The position numbers and the translations under genes were made by a program. Below are positions 51,224 to 60,268 of a DNA stretch of 64,000 nucleotides, in pieces. Position 1 is the stretch's first letter. Every line of letters begins with the position of its first letter. The notes below the pieces were generated by a model, which saw nothing but the letters and a program-made list of their open reading frames with translations, did no database searches and was not told the DNA's origin. The DNA is from a virus: positions 105,714 through 169,713 of IMG/VR virus record IMGVR_UViG_3300019776_000919; one strand, given 5' to 3'.

Positions 51224-51250
51224 TCTATACTTCTTATACCAATATTACAA
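51224..51250 (-). promoter_or_regulatory. Extended -10 promoter
   Basis: Minus strand TTGTAATATTGGTATAAGAAGTATAGA, before the nucleotidyltransferase start. The TTGTAAT block and the GGTATAAG core are both present. Confidence 0.72.
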
Positions 51251-51252
51251 CT

Positions 51253-52170
51253 TTATATTGAATACTGCTTAAATTCAATTAGTTTTCTAAATTGAGTCCA
51301 TCCAAGTGAATTACCAGACATCAAAGTTGGCCGCTCGTAGATAGAAGGGGTAAGCTGATGTTCCATCGGAGACGCATGGAAAGGATTATCCTCATTGTCA
51401 ATATCCATTCCATAAGTCAGTTTTTTAAACAAAGCCAAATCATCTTCTAATGTAGAAGTGACCCCATGATGAGTCTTATAAGAAGTTCTGGCGCAACGAG
51501 ATGCAGACACTGCTAAGGCGTTGTTTAATCCTAGCGTACGAAATTCTTCTTCTGAAACGTAAGGTAGATGCCACTCCCCTTGTTTTAGCTCCTTAGGAGT
51601 CGATTCGTTCAGGGCAGTTTTCACTGCTTGGGTTAAGTATATCATTTCATCTTGGGCATCGGGGTGATCGCGTAAATGGAAAAAGTTTTCAAAAGTAGTA
51701 CCAGTTAGGACCACTTTAATAGTCGAAGCCCATTCGAGTGGGCGTGATGCCCATTGTTTATGTACCCCTAACGCAGTCAATTTTTTACAGCCTTCAGCCA
51801 CTGCGTTAACCATCTCCATCCAAATTCGATTAGCCTCTTGTTGATCCTCTTCTGAAAGATTGTCTTGAGAAGCTCTCATTCCCGGTTGATTTTTACCCCA
51901 ACGAACTGGAAAAACCGGTGCTTTTTGAATAACATCAATTTGCTTCAATGTAGGGATTGCTCGTGAAGAGCTGGCGTTTTTAGAAAATACCCGATGAGTA
52001 TTTAATTCTGCAAGAATGAATCTGGGAAATTCTAATTCTAAAGTAGTAGCTCTATGTAGATGAAGGTTTGTGTAATAGCTGTCTGCGATTACCTTAGCCG
52101 TAATAATTGACGTAGAAGGTAAAACAGGCATCTCAGTTTTTAAAGGGTAATTTGGAAAAGAGTATGGCAT
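51253..52170 (-). CDS. thyX: FAD-dependent thymidylate synthase (ThyX-like)
   Basis: 305 residues. ELNTHRVFSKNASSSRAIP (55-73) matches the ThyX motif R-H-R-x7-S with His59, Arg60 and Ser residues. ThyX makes dTMP from dUMP with FAD and methylene-tetrahydrofolate and supplies thymidine for phage DNA synthesis. A canonical host-type promoter stands just upstream. It is longer than many ThyX proteins (about 220-250), with an extra N-terminal part. Together with adenylosuccinate synthetase it supports phage nucleotide supply. Confidence 0.85.
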   Translation of the reverse strand: MPYSFPNYPLKTEMPVLPSTSIITAKVIADSYYTNLHLHRATTLELEFPRFILAELNTHRVFSKNASSSRAIPTLKQIDVIQKAPVFPVRWGKNQPGMRASQDNLSEEDQQEANRIWMEMVNAVAEGCKKLTALGVHKQWASRPLEWASTIKVVLTGTTFENFFHLRDHPDAQDEMIYLTQAVKTALNESTPKELKQGEWHLPYVSEEEFRTLGLNNALAVSASRCARTSYKTHHGVTSTLEDDLALFKKLTYGMDIDNEDNPFHASPMEHQLTPSIYERPTLMSGNSLGWTQFRKLIEFKQYSI

Positions 52171-52199
52171 ATTGACAATAGTTTTTAGATAAGGTTAAA

Positions 52200-52227
52200 A
52201 TTATACACTCTGCAGTTAAATGTACAA
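52200..52227 (-). promoter_or_regulatory. Sigma70-type promoter for thyX
   Basis: Minus strand TTGTAC (-35), 16-base spacer, TATAAT (-10). It is not of the TGGTATAAG family, and lies 30 bases before the thyX start. Confidence 0.65.
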
Positions 52228-52310
52228 CTTTTTAAATTTCATTAAAGAGATTGACTAAAACAAATATTTACTGTAAGATACAAATACATTAACTATCAAT
52301 ACAAACACAA

Positions 52311-52799
52311 ATGGCAAAATATCTATTTAACACTACAAATTCAATTTATCTTTTTAAGGGGGGTAGTTTGGAAGTGCCGCCGAAGGGTCATAGACCCGTA
52401 TCTGATACGGATTTCAATTCCGGTATTTTTGAAGATGCAATTCTGACCGGGGCTCTTAAAGTCTACAATACTCTAGAGGAAGTTCCTGCTGTTGATACTA
52501 GCTATGAACCTGCGCCGATTGAAAAGGTAAATCAAGGAGTGAATGGGGCTAGTACTGAGGAGCTGAAAGCATTCATTGCTTCAAAGGAAGCTAAGAAACA
52601 AGCTGAAGCGGAAAGACTGCAAGCTGCTATTACCCCGACTGTATCGGAAACAATTCCAGCCCCTACTGTTACTCCGGAACCTGATCCAATCCCTGATGCC
52701 CCGGCTGTCCCGGTTGAACTTAAAATAGAATCAACTGAAACTCCTGTTACTACCCCTAAGAAGACAAAAGCGCCCAAGAACGCTGATGGTAATTCTTAA
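52311..52799 (+). CDS. Hypothetical protein with Pro/Thr-rich tail
   Basis: 162 residues. Starts MAKYLFNTTNSIYLFKGG; beta-rich ~60 residues then a long low-complexity Ala/Pro/Thr/Glu tail ending KKTKAPKNADGNS. No ribosome site. First gene of the second rightward unit, just before a short neck-like protein. MAKYLF is not the KYLxKIA leader. Likely virion or assembly related by position. Confidence 0.72.
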   Translation: MAKYLFNTTNSIYLFKGGSLEVPPKGHRPVSDTDFNSGIFEDAILTGALKVYNTLEEVPAVDTSYEPAPIEKVNQGVNGASTEELKAFIASKEAKKQAEAERLQAAITPTVSETIPAPTVTPEPDPIPDAPAVPVELKIESTETPVTTPKKTKAPKNADGNS

Positions 52800-52818
52800 T
52801 CACTAGACGATTGAATCG

Positions 52819-53256
52819 ATGGCCTCTATACTCACCCCTGAAAAAGTCAGAGAATATATCTCCGATTATCCTGAAAAGAATTTGCTTCTTGATGATAAGG
52901 AATTCTCTGACACGTTCATTGAACTATGCATGGACTTAGCGGTAAGTGAGTATAATTCCATGACCCCGAAGACGGGATTTAATGAAGAAACCTTTCCTTC
53001 TAAATCCCTATTAATGATGGGTACATTATGGCAAATGTTTCTAGGTAGATCGGCCTTAATGGCGAGAAATCAATTGTCCTACTCAGATGGGGGATTGCAA
53101 ATACCCATAGAAGAAAAATATGAACTCTATCTAAGTTTAGCTAATTCTTTTGGGACTCAATTTTCCACAACTGCCGCTAGATTAAAAGCATCTCTTAACA
53201 TGGAGTCGGGTTGGGGTGAAGTACGTAGTGATGAAGCTATGTTCCCTATCTGGTAA
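52819..53256 (+). CDS. Head-tail connector candidate
   Basis: 145 residues, mainly helical, with a compact size typical of adaptor or head-completion proteins that extend the portal. Contains KSLLMMGTLWQMFLGRSAL and ESGWGEVRSDEAMFPIW at the end. It is not recognised by motif; the call rests on length, helicity and place before the tail genes. A bidirectional terminator follows. Confidence 0.5.
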   Translation: MASILTPEKVREYISDYPEKNLLLDDKEFSDTFIELCMDLAVSEYNSMTPKTGFNEETFPSKSLLMMGTLWQMFLGRSALMARNQLSYSDGGLQIPIEEKYELYLSLANSFGTQFSTTAARLKASLNMESGWGEVRSDEAMFPIW

Positions 53257-53275
53257 CTAGTAATTTACTTTTACT

Positions 53276-53304
53276 AAAAAAAGGCCTAATCAAGGCCTTT
53301 TTCT
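53276..53304. terminator. Bidirectional terminator
   Basis: AAGGCCT-AATCA-AGGCCTT stem (53281-53299) flanked by A and T runs. It ends the rightward connector-candidate unit and the leftward AAA+ gene. Confidence 0.88.
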
Positions 53305-53310
53305 TTTGGA

Positions 53311-54600
53311 TTAAAGAAATCCAAGTTTCTGAATCGGAGTATCGATTTTCAAATCTGCTTTGAGATTAGTAATCTCTGCAAGGCTGAAATCTTTTCCATC
53401 CAAAGCGGTATTGTCATGGCCATAGTAATTCTTAGCCACAATTTTTGCCTCATCCCTGGTCAAGCGACGGAAATCTAGGATATCAAAGCAGCGTCCTTTG
53501 CGCAGCAAAGCCGGATCAATACTACTAACGTTCGGCAGGTTAGTACTAAAGATAAGCTTTTTATGCTTGAAAGAGATCATGCCATCCGATGCGTTGAGAA
53601 GTTTTTCCATCAACTTATTTCCTTCTGCCCGTGCTTGCAGCAGATCATCAGCATCTTCAATGATAAGAAGATTGGCGTCGTCCCGGGTAAGGAAAGAAGC
53701 AAAGAAACCATCAGAATTCAGCAGATGACTATCGTAAGTAATAACTGCAGAAGTTCCAGCTGCCTTTACCAGGTGTTTAAGGAAAGTTGTTTTACCGGTC
53801 CCAGGGGATCCCTTCAAAACCAAGACGCATTCATCAGAATCGATAAACGTTTTTGTATAGTTTTGAATAGTGTCTTTCATCCAGGGATATGCCCCGGGAA
53901 TTTCGTCTTTCAAAACAATTGGTAAATGAAACTCTTCCATTTCCCGATAGTTAGGGCCAAACACCCAGTCAACCATGACTTCAGAAGGTCGAAAGTCTTC
54001 TTTTGAAATCCATTCGGTAAACCCGTTAATGGCTTCAACAGTGCCGCTAGCAGTAACGTTTAGATTATTTCCTCGAAATCGAAACTCCAAGTAAACCGAG
54101 CCAGTCGGTCCCGCTTGGTTATTCCAAAACGCGTAAGCATTGTGCGTACCATTCATATAGAACGGGTTAAAACTTTTTGTAATCCAATCAGGAAATACGA
54201 AATTCGATTTGCAAAGTACGTCGTAAGTTTTAGTAACTTGGTTCAACCCCAGATTAATGAACTCCTTCATCCTTTGAAATTCAAAGATTTCGGAGATGCG
54301 ACCTACATTATAGTAGTACTGAGCGTCAGGGCCTACACCCCAGGAATTAGTAGAAGTGGTCATCAAAGTGTTTTTAGCAAAAGGTTTCGGGGGGTATGAG
54401 TCTAAAAAATCTAAACTGTTCAAATTTTCCATCAGCTTACTAGCTTTTAGAAATTCTGACAACGAAGAATTATTAGAGTTAAAGAAACTAGAAAGAGAAT
54501 CTTTTTCTAGTTTTGAAAGAGAATCTGAAGATCGCTGAGAAGGTTTACGGGGCCTACGGGAAGGTCTCTGTCTAAAAATATTCGAATGGTGTTCACTCAT
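53311..54600 (-). CDS. Bcs1-like AAA+ ATPase
   Basis: 429 residues. Walker A GSPGTGKT (about 262-269), Walker B NLLIIEDADDLL, sensor-1 FSTNLPN and arginine finger LRKGRCFDILDF. The pattern fits the Bcs1-like AAA+ family, which pulls or unfolds protein substrates. The N-terminal ~240 residues are not recognised; the first 60 are Ser/Arg-rich. It is the only leftward gene within the tail region, with its own TGGTATAAG-type promoter and a bidirectional terminator. Confidence 0.82.
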   Translation of the reverse strand: MSEHHSNIFRQRPSRRPRKPSQRSSDSLSKLEKDSLSSFFNSNNSSLSEFLKASKLMENLNSLDFLDSYPPKPFAKNTLMTTSTNSWGVGPDAQYYYNVGRISEIFEFQRMKEFINLGLNQVTKTYDVLCKSNFVFPDWITKSFNPFYMNGTHNAYAFWNNQAGPTGSVYLEFRFRGNNLNVTASGTVEAINGFTEWISKEDFRPSEVMVDWVFGPNYREMEEFHLPIVLKDEIPGAYPWMKDTIQNYTKTFIDSDECVLVLKGSPGTGKTTFLKHLVKAAGTSAVITYDSHLLNSDGFFASFLTRDDANLLIIEDADDLLQARAEGNKLMEKLLNASDGMISFKHKKLIFSTNLPNVSSIDPALLRKGRCFDILDFRRLTRDEAKIVAKNYYGHDNTALDGKDFSLAEITNLKADLKIDTPIQKLGFL

Positions 54601-54649
54601 TTAGCGTTTCACATTTTCTAGTCTCGATTTAGACGGTAAATTTGTACGT

Positions 54650-54677
54650 ACTTAGCTTATACCAGATATTACAAATA
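54650..54677 (-). promoter_or_regulatory. Extended -10 promoter
   Basis: Minus strand TTTGTAATATCTGGTATAAGCTAAGT. TTGTAAT and TGGTATAAG as in the other leftward units. It drives the AAA+ gene. Confidence 0.7.
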
Positions 54678-54689
54678 TGTTGAAACATA

Positions 54690-54703
54690 AGTCTAAAATA
54701 TAA
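54690..54703 (+). promoter_or_regulatory. TAAAAT-type rightward promoter candidate
   Basis: GTCTAAAATATAAC is nearly the same as the string before the beta-prime part two gene, and ends three bases before the ATG. No Shine-Dalgarno site. Confidence 0.45.
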
Positions 54704-54706
54704 CGT

Positions 54707-55711
54707 ATGAGTTTCGCCTTATCAATAGATCAAAGTTACATATTAAGGACTCAGTCTATCCCCTCTGCATTGCCATCTTCTACGGATGGCACTAGTAATT
54801 TTATAGACGTAATTTGTTACCCGGAGTGGTATGACAGTATAACTTTACAGTGGGATATACCGTCTTCTTGGGGTGACTGTAAATTCAATGTGTATTTTTC
54901 CCCCGGGGGATCTGATACCTATACGAAACTTAATTCAGTTTTACTATCAAATCCATTTTTCAAAGACACAACTACCAGAGAATACTCAAAGTTTACGAAT
55001 GGGAATTACGTTGTAGAAGCCATTTTTCCCGGGTTAACTAGGTCTATAAAATCAAAGCCGGTATTTACCCAATATCGTAGAAGAGACAGAACTGACAGGA
55101 TTGCGTCCGAGATTCAACGAAGAGAGTATTTATTACTATCTAAGTTCGCAGGAGTAAAAGCTTATTATTTCCGTAAAAGAAATTACGGGATGAGATGCCA
55201 TCGTTGTTGGAATCCTACTCAAGAAAAAGTAATGGATGATCATTGCAAGGTTTGCTACGGAACTTCTTGGGAAGGCGGATACTTCGATCCGACCCCGGTG
55301 TTTATACAATTTGGTACAACCCCTTCTACTAAAAATAGAGGGTATCACGGAATAGTGGAATCCAACTCTATTGAAGCATGGACTATTTCCGTACCAGAAA
55401 TTCGCTCTGAGGATATTATTATTAGAACCGGGGATTTTTGCATGTACAGAGTTTTAGCAAGTGCTCCGACTGAGTTACAGACCCGAGCCGTAAAACAGAA
55501 TCTGAGTTTGGGGCAATTATCTAAAACAGACATTGAAAACGATTTAGCTAATAAAATACAATTGGCTTCAGGAGCAGATTACTTAAAGAATATCGACGGC
55601 CCGTTTGTAGCTCAAAGATTCCCGACTAATCTCCTTGACTTAAATCCTAATAATGATTATGATTGGGCCAAGAAGCAAAATTTAACCACGTTCCCTAAGT
55701 ACGATATATAA
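54707..55711 (+). CDS. Virion neck/tail protein with zinc ribbon
   Basis: 334 residues. Residues about 163-190 contain MRCHRCWNPTQEK...DHCKVCYGT, a Cys4 zinc-ribbon pattern. The rest is beta-rich. It is directly followed by the 55713 protein and lies ahead of the tail sheath, a normal place for neck or tail-completion proteins. The start lacks a ribosome site and has a TAAAAT element just before. Assigned to the virion by position, not by a known family. Confidence 0.65.
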   Translation: MSFALSIDQSYILRTQSIPSALPSSTDGTSNFIDVICYPEWYDSITLQWDIPSSWGDCKFNVYFSPGGSDTYTKLNSVLLSNPFFKDTTTREYSKFTNGNYVVEAIFPGLTRSIKSKPVFTQYRRRDRTDRIASEIQRREYLLLSKFAGVKAYYFRKRNYGMRCHRCWNPTQEKVMDDHCKVCYGTSWEGGYFDPTPVFIQFGTTPSTKNRGYHGIVESNSIEAWTISVPEIRSEDIIIRTGDFCMYRVLASAPTELQTRAVKQNLSLGQLSKTDIENDLANKIQLASGADYLKNIDGPFVAQRFPTNLLDLNPNNDYDWAKKQNLTTFPKYDI

Positions 55712-55712
55712 C

Positions 55713-56303
55713 ATGGATTTTCAAAACGGCATAATTGCCCCTTTAATAATAGAGCCTTTAAGGTACTTTTTTTCCAATTATAGTACTTCTACGAATCTTA
55801 TTTGGAACGAAGATGAAAAGCTTCGTACATTAGAGATTGGCGAATCTTACGACTACAACAAGGTTCCTTTGCAAGAAAAGCCTAGGATTACTGTGACTCG
55901 TGGCACTTATGCTGTAAATAAAGTAGGGCTAACAGACAATTTAGCCGAGTCTAGATCTATGAGTATTACAGGTGGAAGAAAGGATTTTACAAACATGGTT
56001 CTATATCAAGGTAGCGCCATGATCAGTATTGAAGCCAGAAACAAAGGTACTTGTGAATTACTAGCAGATATGGTTAGTCATTTCATTATCTGGACTAGGC
56101 CTGTACTGTGCGATAGTCAGGGATGGAAAGAATTTGGTCTACCGATGAATGTTTCAGATGTAGCATTAGCGATGGACGAAGATCCTTCTTCTCAAAAATT
56201 TCAAATAAATATAGGGATACCTTGGATGAAAGAAGAACATTGGAAATTTCAAACAGACGGTGTTTTACTCAAAGATATCATTTCTAACATTCAACTGTCT
56301 TAA
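55713..56303 (+). CDS. Tail terminator or completion protein candidate
   Basis: 196 residues, mixed alpha/beta, from an ATG two bases after the previous stop. Its size, place before the sheath and sequence such as ELLADMVSHFIIWTRPVL fit a tail-completion protein, but there is no decisive motif. Confidence 0.55.
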   Translation: MDFQNGIIAPLIIEPLRYFFSNYSTSTNLIWNEDEKLRTLEIGESYDYNKVPLQEKPRITVTRGTYAVNKVGLTDNLAESRSMSITGGRKDFTNMVLYQGSAMISIEARNKGTCELLADMVSHFIIWTRPVLCDSQGWKEFGLPMNVSDVALAMDEDPSSQKFQINIGIPWMKEEHWKFQTDGVLLKDIISNIQLS

Positions 56304-56328
56304 TCATGCTTATTAGTATTGATAGAGT

Positions 56329-56348
56329 TTACGAACTAAAATACTAAC
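56329..56348 (+). promoter_or_regulatory. TTACGAACTAAAATA promoter candidate before the sheath
   Basis: TTACGAACTAAAATACTAAC, matching the 25914 and 28549 elements, 56 bases before the tail sheath ATG. It fits a late promoter for highly made tail proteins. Confidence 0.5.
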
Positions 56349-56403
56349 ATAGCGAATTTAAAGTGGACACTTTGTCCAATTAACCAAAAGAGATAACAAA
56401 AAC

Positions 56404-58602
56404 ATGTCTTATATCGTACCAAGCGTACTTGTATATCAACAACTAGCTTCAAATGGCGGAGTCGCCAATGTAACACCGGACTTGGACTCAGTAATTGTAG
56501 GACCAGCTTATAACGTAGTTAATTACGTAGCTGGATCGTCTACGAGTCTGACAAACACCGCTGCCCAAACCTCAACTGGTACTCAAGCAGTTCTGTCAAA
56601 CAATGCTATTACCAATACCGTTTATTTGAACAGTAAAATTGTTGGTCAAGTAGTTGATCCTACCACTGTATCTGTATATCTAAACTCTGCATATGTAGAA
56701 TCAAAGATTCTTTATATGACTGGTACTGCTGGTGCAAACACCGCTACGTACAATACTTTCACTGGAACTGGTTCAGCTACCCTAAGCTCACCGACTATCA
56801 CTGGTGTAACGAACGTAGCTCAACTGAACGTAGGCGACATTATTTCCGTAGCGGGAGCCGGTGTTTCTGCTGCTGCCCTAGTGTCTACGATTATTTCTAT
56901 CTCAGGTACTACTGTTACTCTGGCTGATAATGCTTCAACTACTGCAGCAAGTGCGGCTATTACTAGAACTTCGTTTAATAACCTGAATGCAAATAGCTCG
57001 ACACTGAGAGTTGAAGCTGGGGATATTGCAGTTATTACTTACGGATCTACCGTATTCAATACGAGTATTCTGTCGGTCACAGGAACCGGAAACACTATTA
57101 CAGGTTTGTCTTTTGTGGACGTACTGCCCGCTGGTATTACTGTACCCTTCACGGTTTCAATTCGTAAAACCTTTAATAATCTACTACTGCCTGTTGTATA
57201 TAACACCCATACCAACTATTCGCTGTCTAACGTCACTATCGATGCCAGCGTAGTTATTAACCCCCTGCCGGTAGTTAGCTACGGTACTGTTATTTCTGGA
57301 ACCATTCATCTTCCCTACAAGGCCCTTAGAACCGATCTGTCCGCCGGAGTCATTGAAATTAACTCTAATGATGACATCGTTGCTTCGATTGGTGCGATTA
57401 CAGATTCTAACCCGTTGGCCCTGGGAGCCAGTCTAGCCCTAGCTAATACTGTTTCTAGAGTACTGGTTCTAGCTGTACCTAGTAATGACCTCACTGGATT
57501 TACTAGTGCTTTGCAAGTACTGGAACATGAAACTGTTTATAGCATTGTACCTTTGACTCAAGATACCAGCATTTTGGCCGCTGTTCAAGCCCACGTACAA
57601 CAACTGTCAACCCCTACAAATGCTGCTTGGAGAATTGCACTGGTTAATACGGCAATCCCTACTGTAAGTTATGTCGGTGCGTATAGCCCCTCATTGGTAA
57701 ATGCCAATTCTGGAAACAATGCGGTTACTCTGATTAACGGCGTCTATACGTTGACTTCGAGCAACTCTCAGTTTGTATCTTCTGGGGTTGTTCCGGGTGA
57801 CGTAATCAAAGTTACTTCTCACGCCGCAACAACACAAGTTGTTACATCGATGGTTGTAACTGCTGTTCTGAATAACCAACAAGTTCAGGTTGTTAGCCCG
57901 ATTGCGTTAACAGCGGTAAACTTTTACGTTCAGAGAACTTTGTCTAAACTGCAACAAGCTCAAGCCATTGCTGCTCAGAGTGCGTCATTTGCTTCAAGCA
58001 GAGTATTCCATATTCAACCTGATACTGTTGGCGTAACTATCAGCGGTGTAGTAAAGTATCTACCGGGATACTATCTGTGCTGCGCCATTGCCGGATTGGT
58101 CTGCGGACTTCCTTCGCAACAATCACTGACAAATATTGGTGTAGCCGGTATTAGTGACCTGCAGAATTCTAATCGTTACTTCACGAGAGCCCAGCTCAGT
58201 ACTATTTCTGCTGCGGGTACTTTCTTGCTCGTACAAGAAGCTGCAGGTACTATCCCTTATTGCAGACATTCTCTGAGTACCGATATGAGCGTACTAGAAT
58301 ATAGAGAACTTCAACAAGTTAAGAACATCGACTTCTTGTCGTATTTCTTCCATGACATTCTCAAGGCATTCCCAGGTCGCTACAATATTACTTCAGATAC
58401 CCTGCAAATTCTCCGTACAACTCTGGTTGCTGGAGCTAAACTACTGCAAGGTAAGAGACTGCCGAAAATTGGAGCACCTCTACTGGATTACAGCATTGAT
58501 AGTCTGGCTCAAGATTCGGTTAACAAAGACAACGTGGTTATTCAAATGACTGTGTCTATGCCCACCGTAGCTAACTACATCAGTCTGTACCTAGTCTATT
58601 AA
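56404..58602 (+). CDS. Tail sheath protein
   Basis: 732 residues. N-terminus PSVLVYQQL...VIVGPAYNV is the usual sheath opening, and the C-terminal ~200 residues (YRELQQVKNIDFLSYFFHDI...) match the conserved sheath core that makes the contractile tube cover. Middle regions are beta-rich and Thr/Ala/Ser-rich, probably surface domains. Identifies the phage as a myovirus. G/C-ending codons rise in this gene, as in the capsid gene. Confidence 0.88.
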   Translation: MSYIVPSVLVYQQLASNGGVANVTPDLDSVIVGPAYNVVNYVAGSSTSLTNTAAQTSTGTQAVLSNNAITNTVYLNSKIVGQVVDPTTVSVYLNSAYVESKILYMTGTAGANTATYNTFTGTGSATLSSPTITGVTNVAQLNVGDIISVAGAGVSAAALVSTIISISGTTVTLADNASTTAASAAITRTSFNNLNANSSTLRVEAGDIAVITYGSTVFNTSILSVTGTGNTITGLSFVDVLPAGITVPFTVSIRKTFNNLLLPVVYNTHTNYSLSNVTIDASVVINPLPVVSYGTVISGTIHLPYKALRTDLSAGVIEINSNDDIVASIGAITDSNPLALGASLALANTVSRVLVLAVPSNDLTGFTSALQVLEHETVYSIVPLTQDTSILAAVQAHVQQLSTPTNAAWRIALVNTAIPTVSYVGAYSPSLVNANSGNNAVTLINGVYTLTSSNSQFVSSGVVPGDVIKVTSHAATTQVVTSMVVTAVLNNQQVQVVSPIALTAVNFYVQRTLSKLQQAQAIAAQSASFASSRVFHIQPDTVGVTISGVVKYLPGYYLCCAIAGLVCGLPSQQSLTNIGVAGISDLQNSNRYFTRAQLSTISAAGTFLLVQEAAGTIPYCRHSLSTDMSVLEYRELQQVKNIDFLSYFFHDILKAFPGRYNITSDTLQILRTTLVAGAKLLQGKRLPKIGAPLLDYSIDSLAQDSVNKDNVVIQMTVSMPTVANYISLYLVY

Positions 58603-58627
58603 AATCTAATAAAGAACGATAACCTAA

Positions 58628-59296
58628 ATGGCTACACAAAAATCACAAGACGTACTATCTACGACCGGAACCCAAGGATTTAACACTGCTTGGGACTGGA
58701 AGAGTTCCTACGTTTCTGGGCTTGCAGAAGACGGTCTAGAAAGATATTCCCAGTACTCGGCTACTCCAGATACAACTATTCTGTACGCTGGTCCAGCTAG
58801 ATTTACAGGTCTTTCAGGAGATGCTTCAGTATTAGTCCCTATCGGCTTAGCTGATCAAATTTCTATCCAGTCAAACCCTGCCCTGGCTAGATTGTTTGAA
58901 GTCGGATCTAATAGATCTTTCTTCACACGGGGTAAAACTGCTTCAGCCATGAGCCTAGGCAGAATGCTTTGCGATCAAAAGAACGTACTAGCAGCCCTAA
59001 CTCAAAATTCGTATAGACCGAATACTAGTCCAACTGCCGAACCTGGTGCGGCTAGTCCGAATCCGAATATTATGATGAATATCGATTCAGAGTATTTCGG
59101 TGTACCGTTTGGCCTGATGATGCTGTTTAAAACTCGTGGCGGCGGCAATTCAGGTGAAGGTAAAGTCCTCTCTGCCATTTATCTAGAATACGCTATGTTC
59201 TCAAGTTACGCTTTCCAGGTAGCTTCAGCCAGCCCCGTTATTGTAGAATCTGTCGGTATCGAATTCGATAGAGTTCTACCAATTGCGTTAAACTAA
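58628..59296 (+). CDS. Tail tube protein
   Basis: 222 residues, beta-rich, directly after the sheath. Size and place match the inner tube protein of contractile tails; the sequence has many Gly/Ser/Asn turns and no catalytic motif. The fold cannot be proven by eye. Confidence 0.72.
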   Translation: MATQKSQDVLSTTGTQGFNTAWDWKSSYVSGLAEDGLERYSQYSATPDTTILYAGPARFTGLSGDASVLVPIGLADQISIQSNPALARLFEVGSNRSFFTRGKTASAMSLGRMLCDQKNVLAALTQNSYRPNTSPTAEPGAASPNPNIMMNIDSEYFGVPFGLMMLFKTRGGGNSGEGKVLSAIYLEYAMFSSYAFQVASASPVIVESVGIEFDRVLPIALN

Positions 59297-59300
59297 AAAT

Positions 59301-59771
59301 ATGTTCGAACTTCTTTCTTTACTTGGTGGCGGTATTCTCCGGATGTTACCGGAAGTCCTTTCTTTCCTGAAAGCTAAAAAGGATAGTGACCATGAGTACA
59401 GAATGACTCAGATGCAACTGGAAATTGACAAGGCCAGAGCTGCTCAAGCAATTGATTTGGCTCATGTTAATAATCAGGCTGCATTTGACCAAGCAGATAT
59501 TAATTTACTAACTACTGCGGTTACTGGCCAATCTACTCTAACTGGAATTAAATTCATTGATGGGTTAAGTTCTAGCGTTAGACCCGTGCTTACCTACTGG
59601 TGGTGTATTGTTTTGTATACAGCGTATAAATCAATGATGATGTATTCTGCGTATACAAATAATATTTCTTGGCATGATTTAGCCCCTATTGTCATGACAG
59701 AGTTTGATAGAAGCGTTATGGCCTCTATTATTTCTTTCTGGTTCGTTGATAGAGCCTTGCGTAGAAAGTAA
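59301..59771 (+). CDS. Holin, three-helix type
   Basis: 156 residues. An N-terminal hydrophobic helix (LLSLLGGGILRMLPEVLSFL), a charged coiled middle, then SSVRPVLTYWWCIVLYTAYK and IISFWFVDRALRRK. The VRP...W and FWFxDRAL pattern matches the GTA_holin_3TM family, which permeabilises the inner membrane to release endolysin. Located just before the lysozyme. Confidence 0.8.
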   Translation: MFELLSLLGGGILRMLPEVLSFLKAKKDSDHEYRMTQMQLEIDKARAAQAIDLAHVNNQAAFDQADINLLTTAVTGQSTLTGIKFIDGLSSSVRPVLTYWWCIVLYTAYKSMMMYSAYTNNISWHDLAPIVMTEFDRSVMASIISFWFVDRALRRK

Positions 59772-59776
59772 TAAAT

Positions 59777-60250
59777 ATGGATAGTCAGTTTGACCTGGCT
59801 ATCGAACAAGCCCTCCCGTTATGTAGGCGGTTTGAGGGCTTTAGATCTAAGCCATATTTATGTCCCGCCGGCATTCCTACTATCGGATACGGTTCTACTT
59901 TTTATCCCAATGGATCTAAAGTTACTCTCAAAGATCCCCCGATAACTATCGAAGTAGCTGAGCAAATGCTGAGGTACCAAATAGAAGAGGTATTTTTACC
60001 TGGAGTTTTATCTATTTGCCCTGAGGTCAGAGATTATAGACTTGCTGCCTTAATAGACTTTTCATTTAACTTAGGGCTGACTAGATTAAAAGGTAGTACT
60101 CTTAGAAATAAAGTGAATAATAAAGATTGGGCTGGCGCAGCAATTGAGTTAAAAAAATGGGTTAGAGGTGGTGGTAAAATATTACCAGGATTAGTTTTAA
60201 GAAGAGCTATGGACGCAGCACTTATTGTAAAAGATAATGATTTAAAATAA
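59777..60250 (+). CDS. Endolysin, T4-type lysozyme (GH24)
   Basis: 157 residues. FEGFR gives catalytic Glu at E20, PTIGYG follows with T35; the catalytic Asp position (eight residues after Glu) holds Cys29, as in some other lysozymes of the family that use E-x8-[DC]-x5-T. Cuts the glycan backbone of peptidoglycan. No signal or SAR anchor, so it needs the holin next door. Overlap-free, five bases after the holin stop. Confidence 0.9.
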   Translation: MDSQFDLAIEQALPLCRRFEGFRSKPYLCPAGIPTIGYGSTFYPNGSKVTLKDPPITIEVAEQMLRYQIEEVFLPGVLSICPEVRDYRLAALIDFSFNLGLTRLKGSTLRNKVNNKDWAGAAIELKKWVRGGGKILPGLVLRRAMDAALIVKDNDLK

Positions 60251-60268
60251 CAGACAGATTACTAACAT

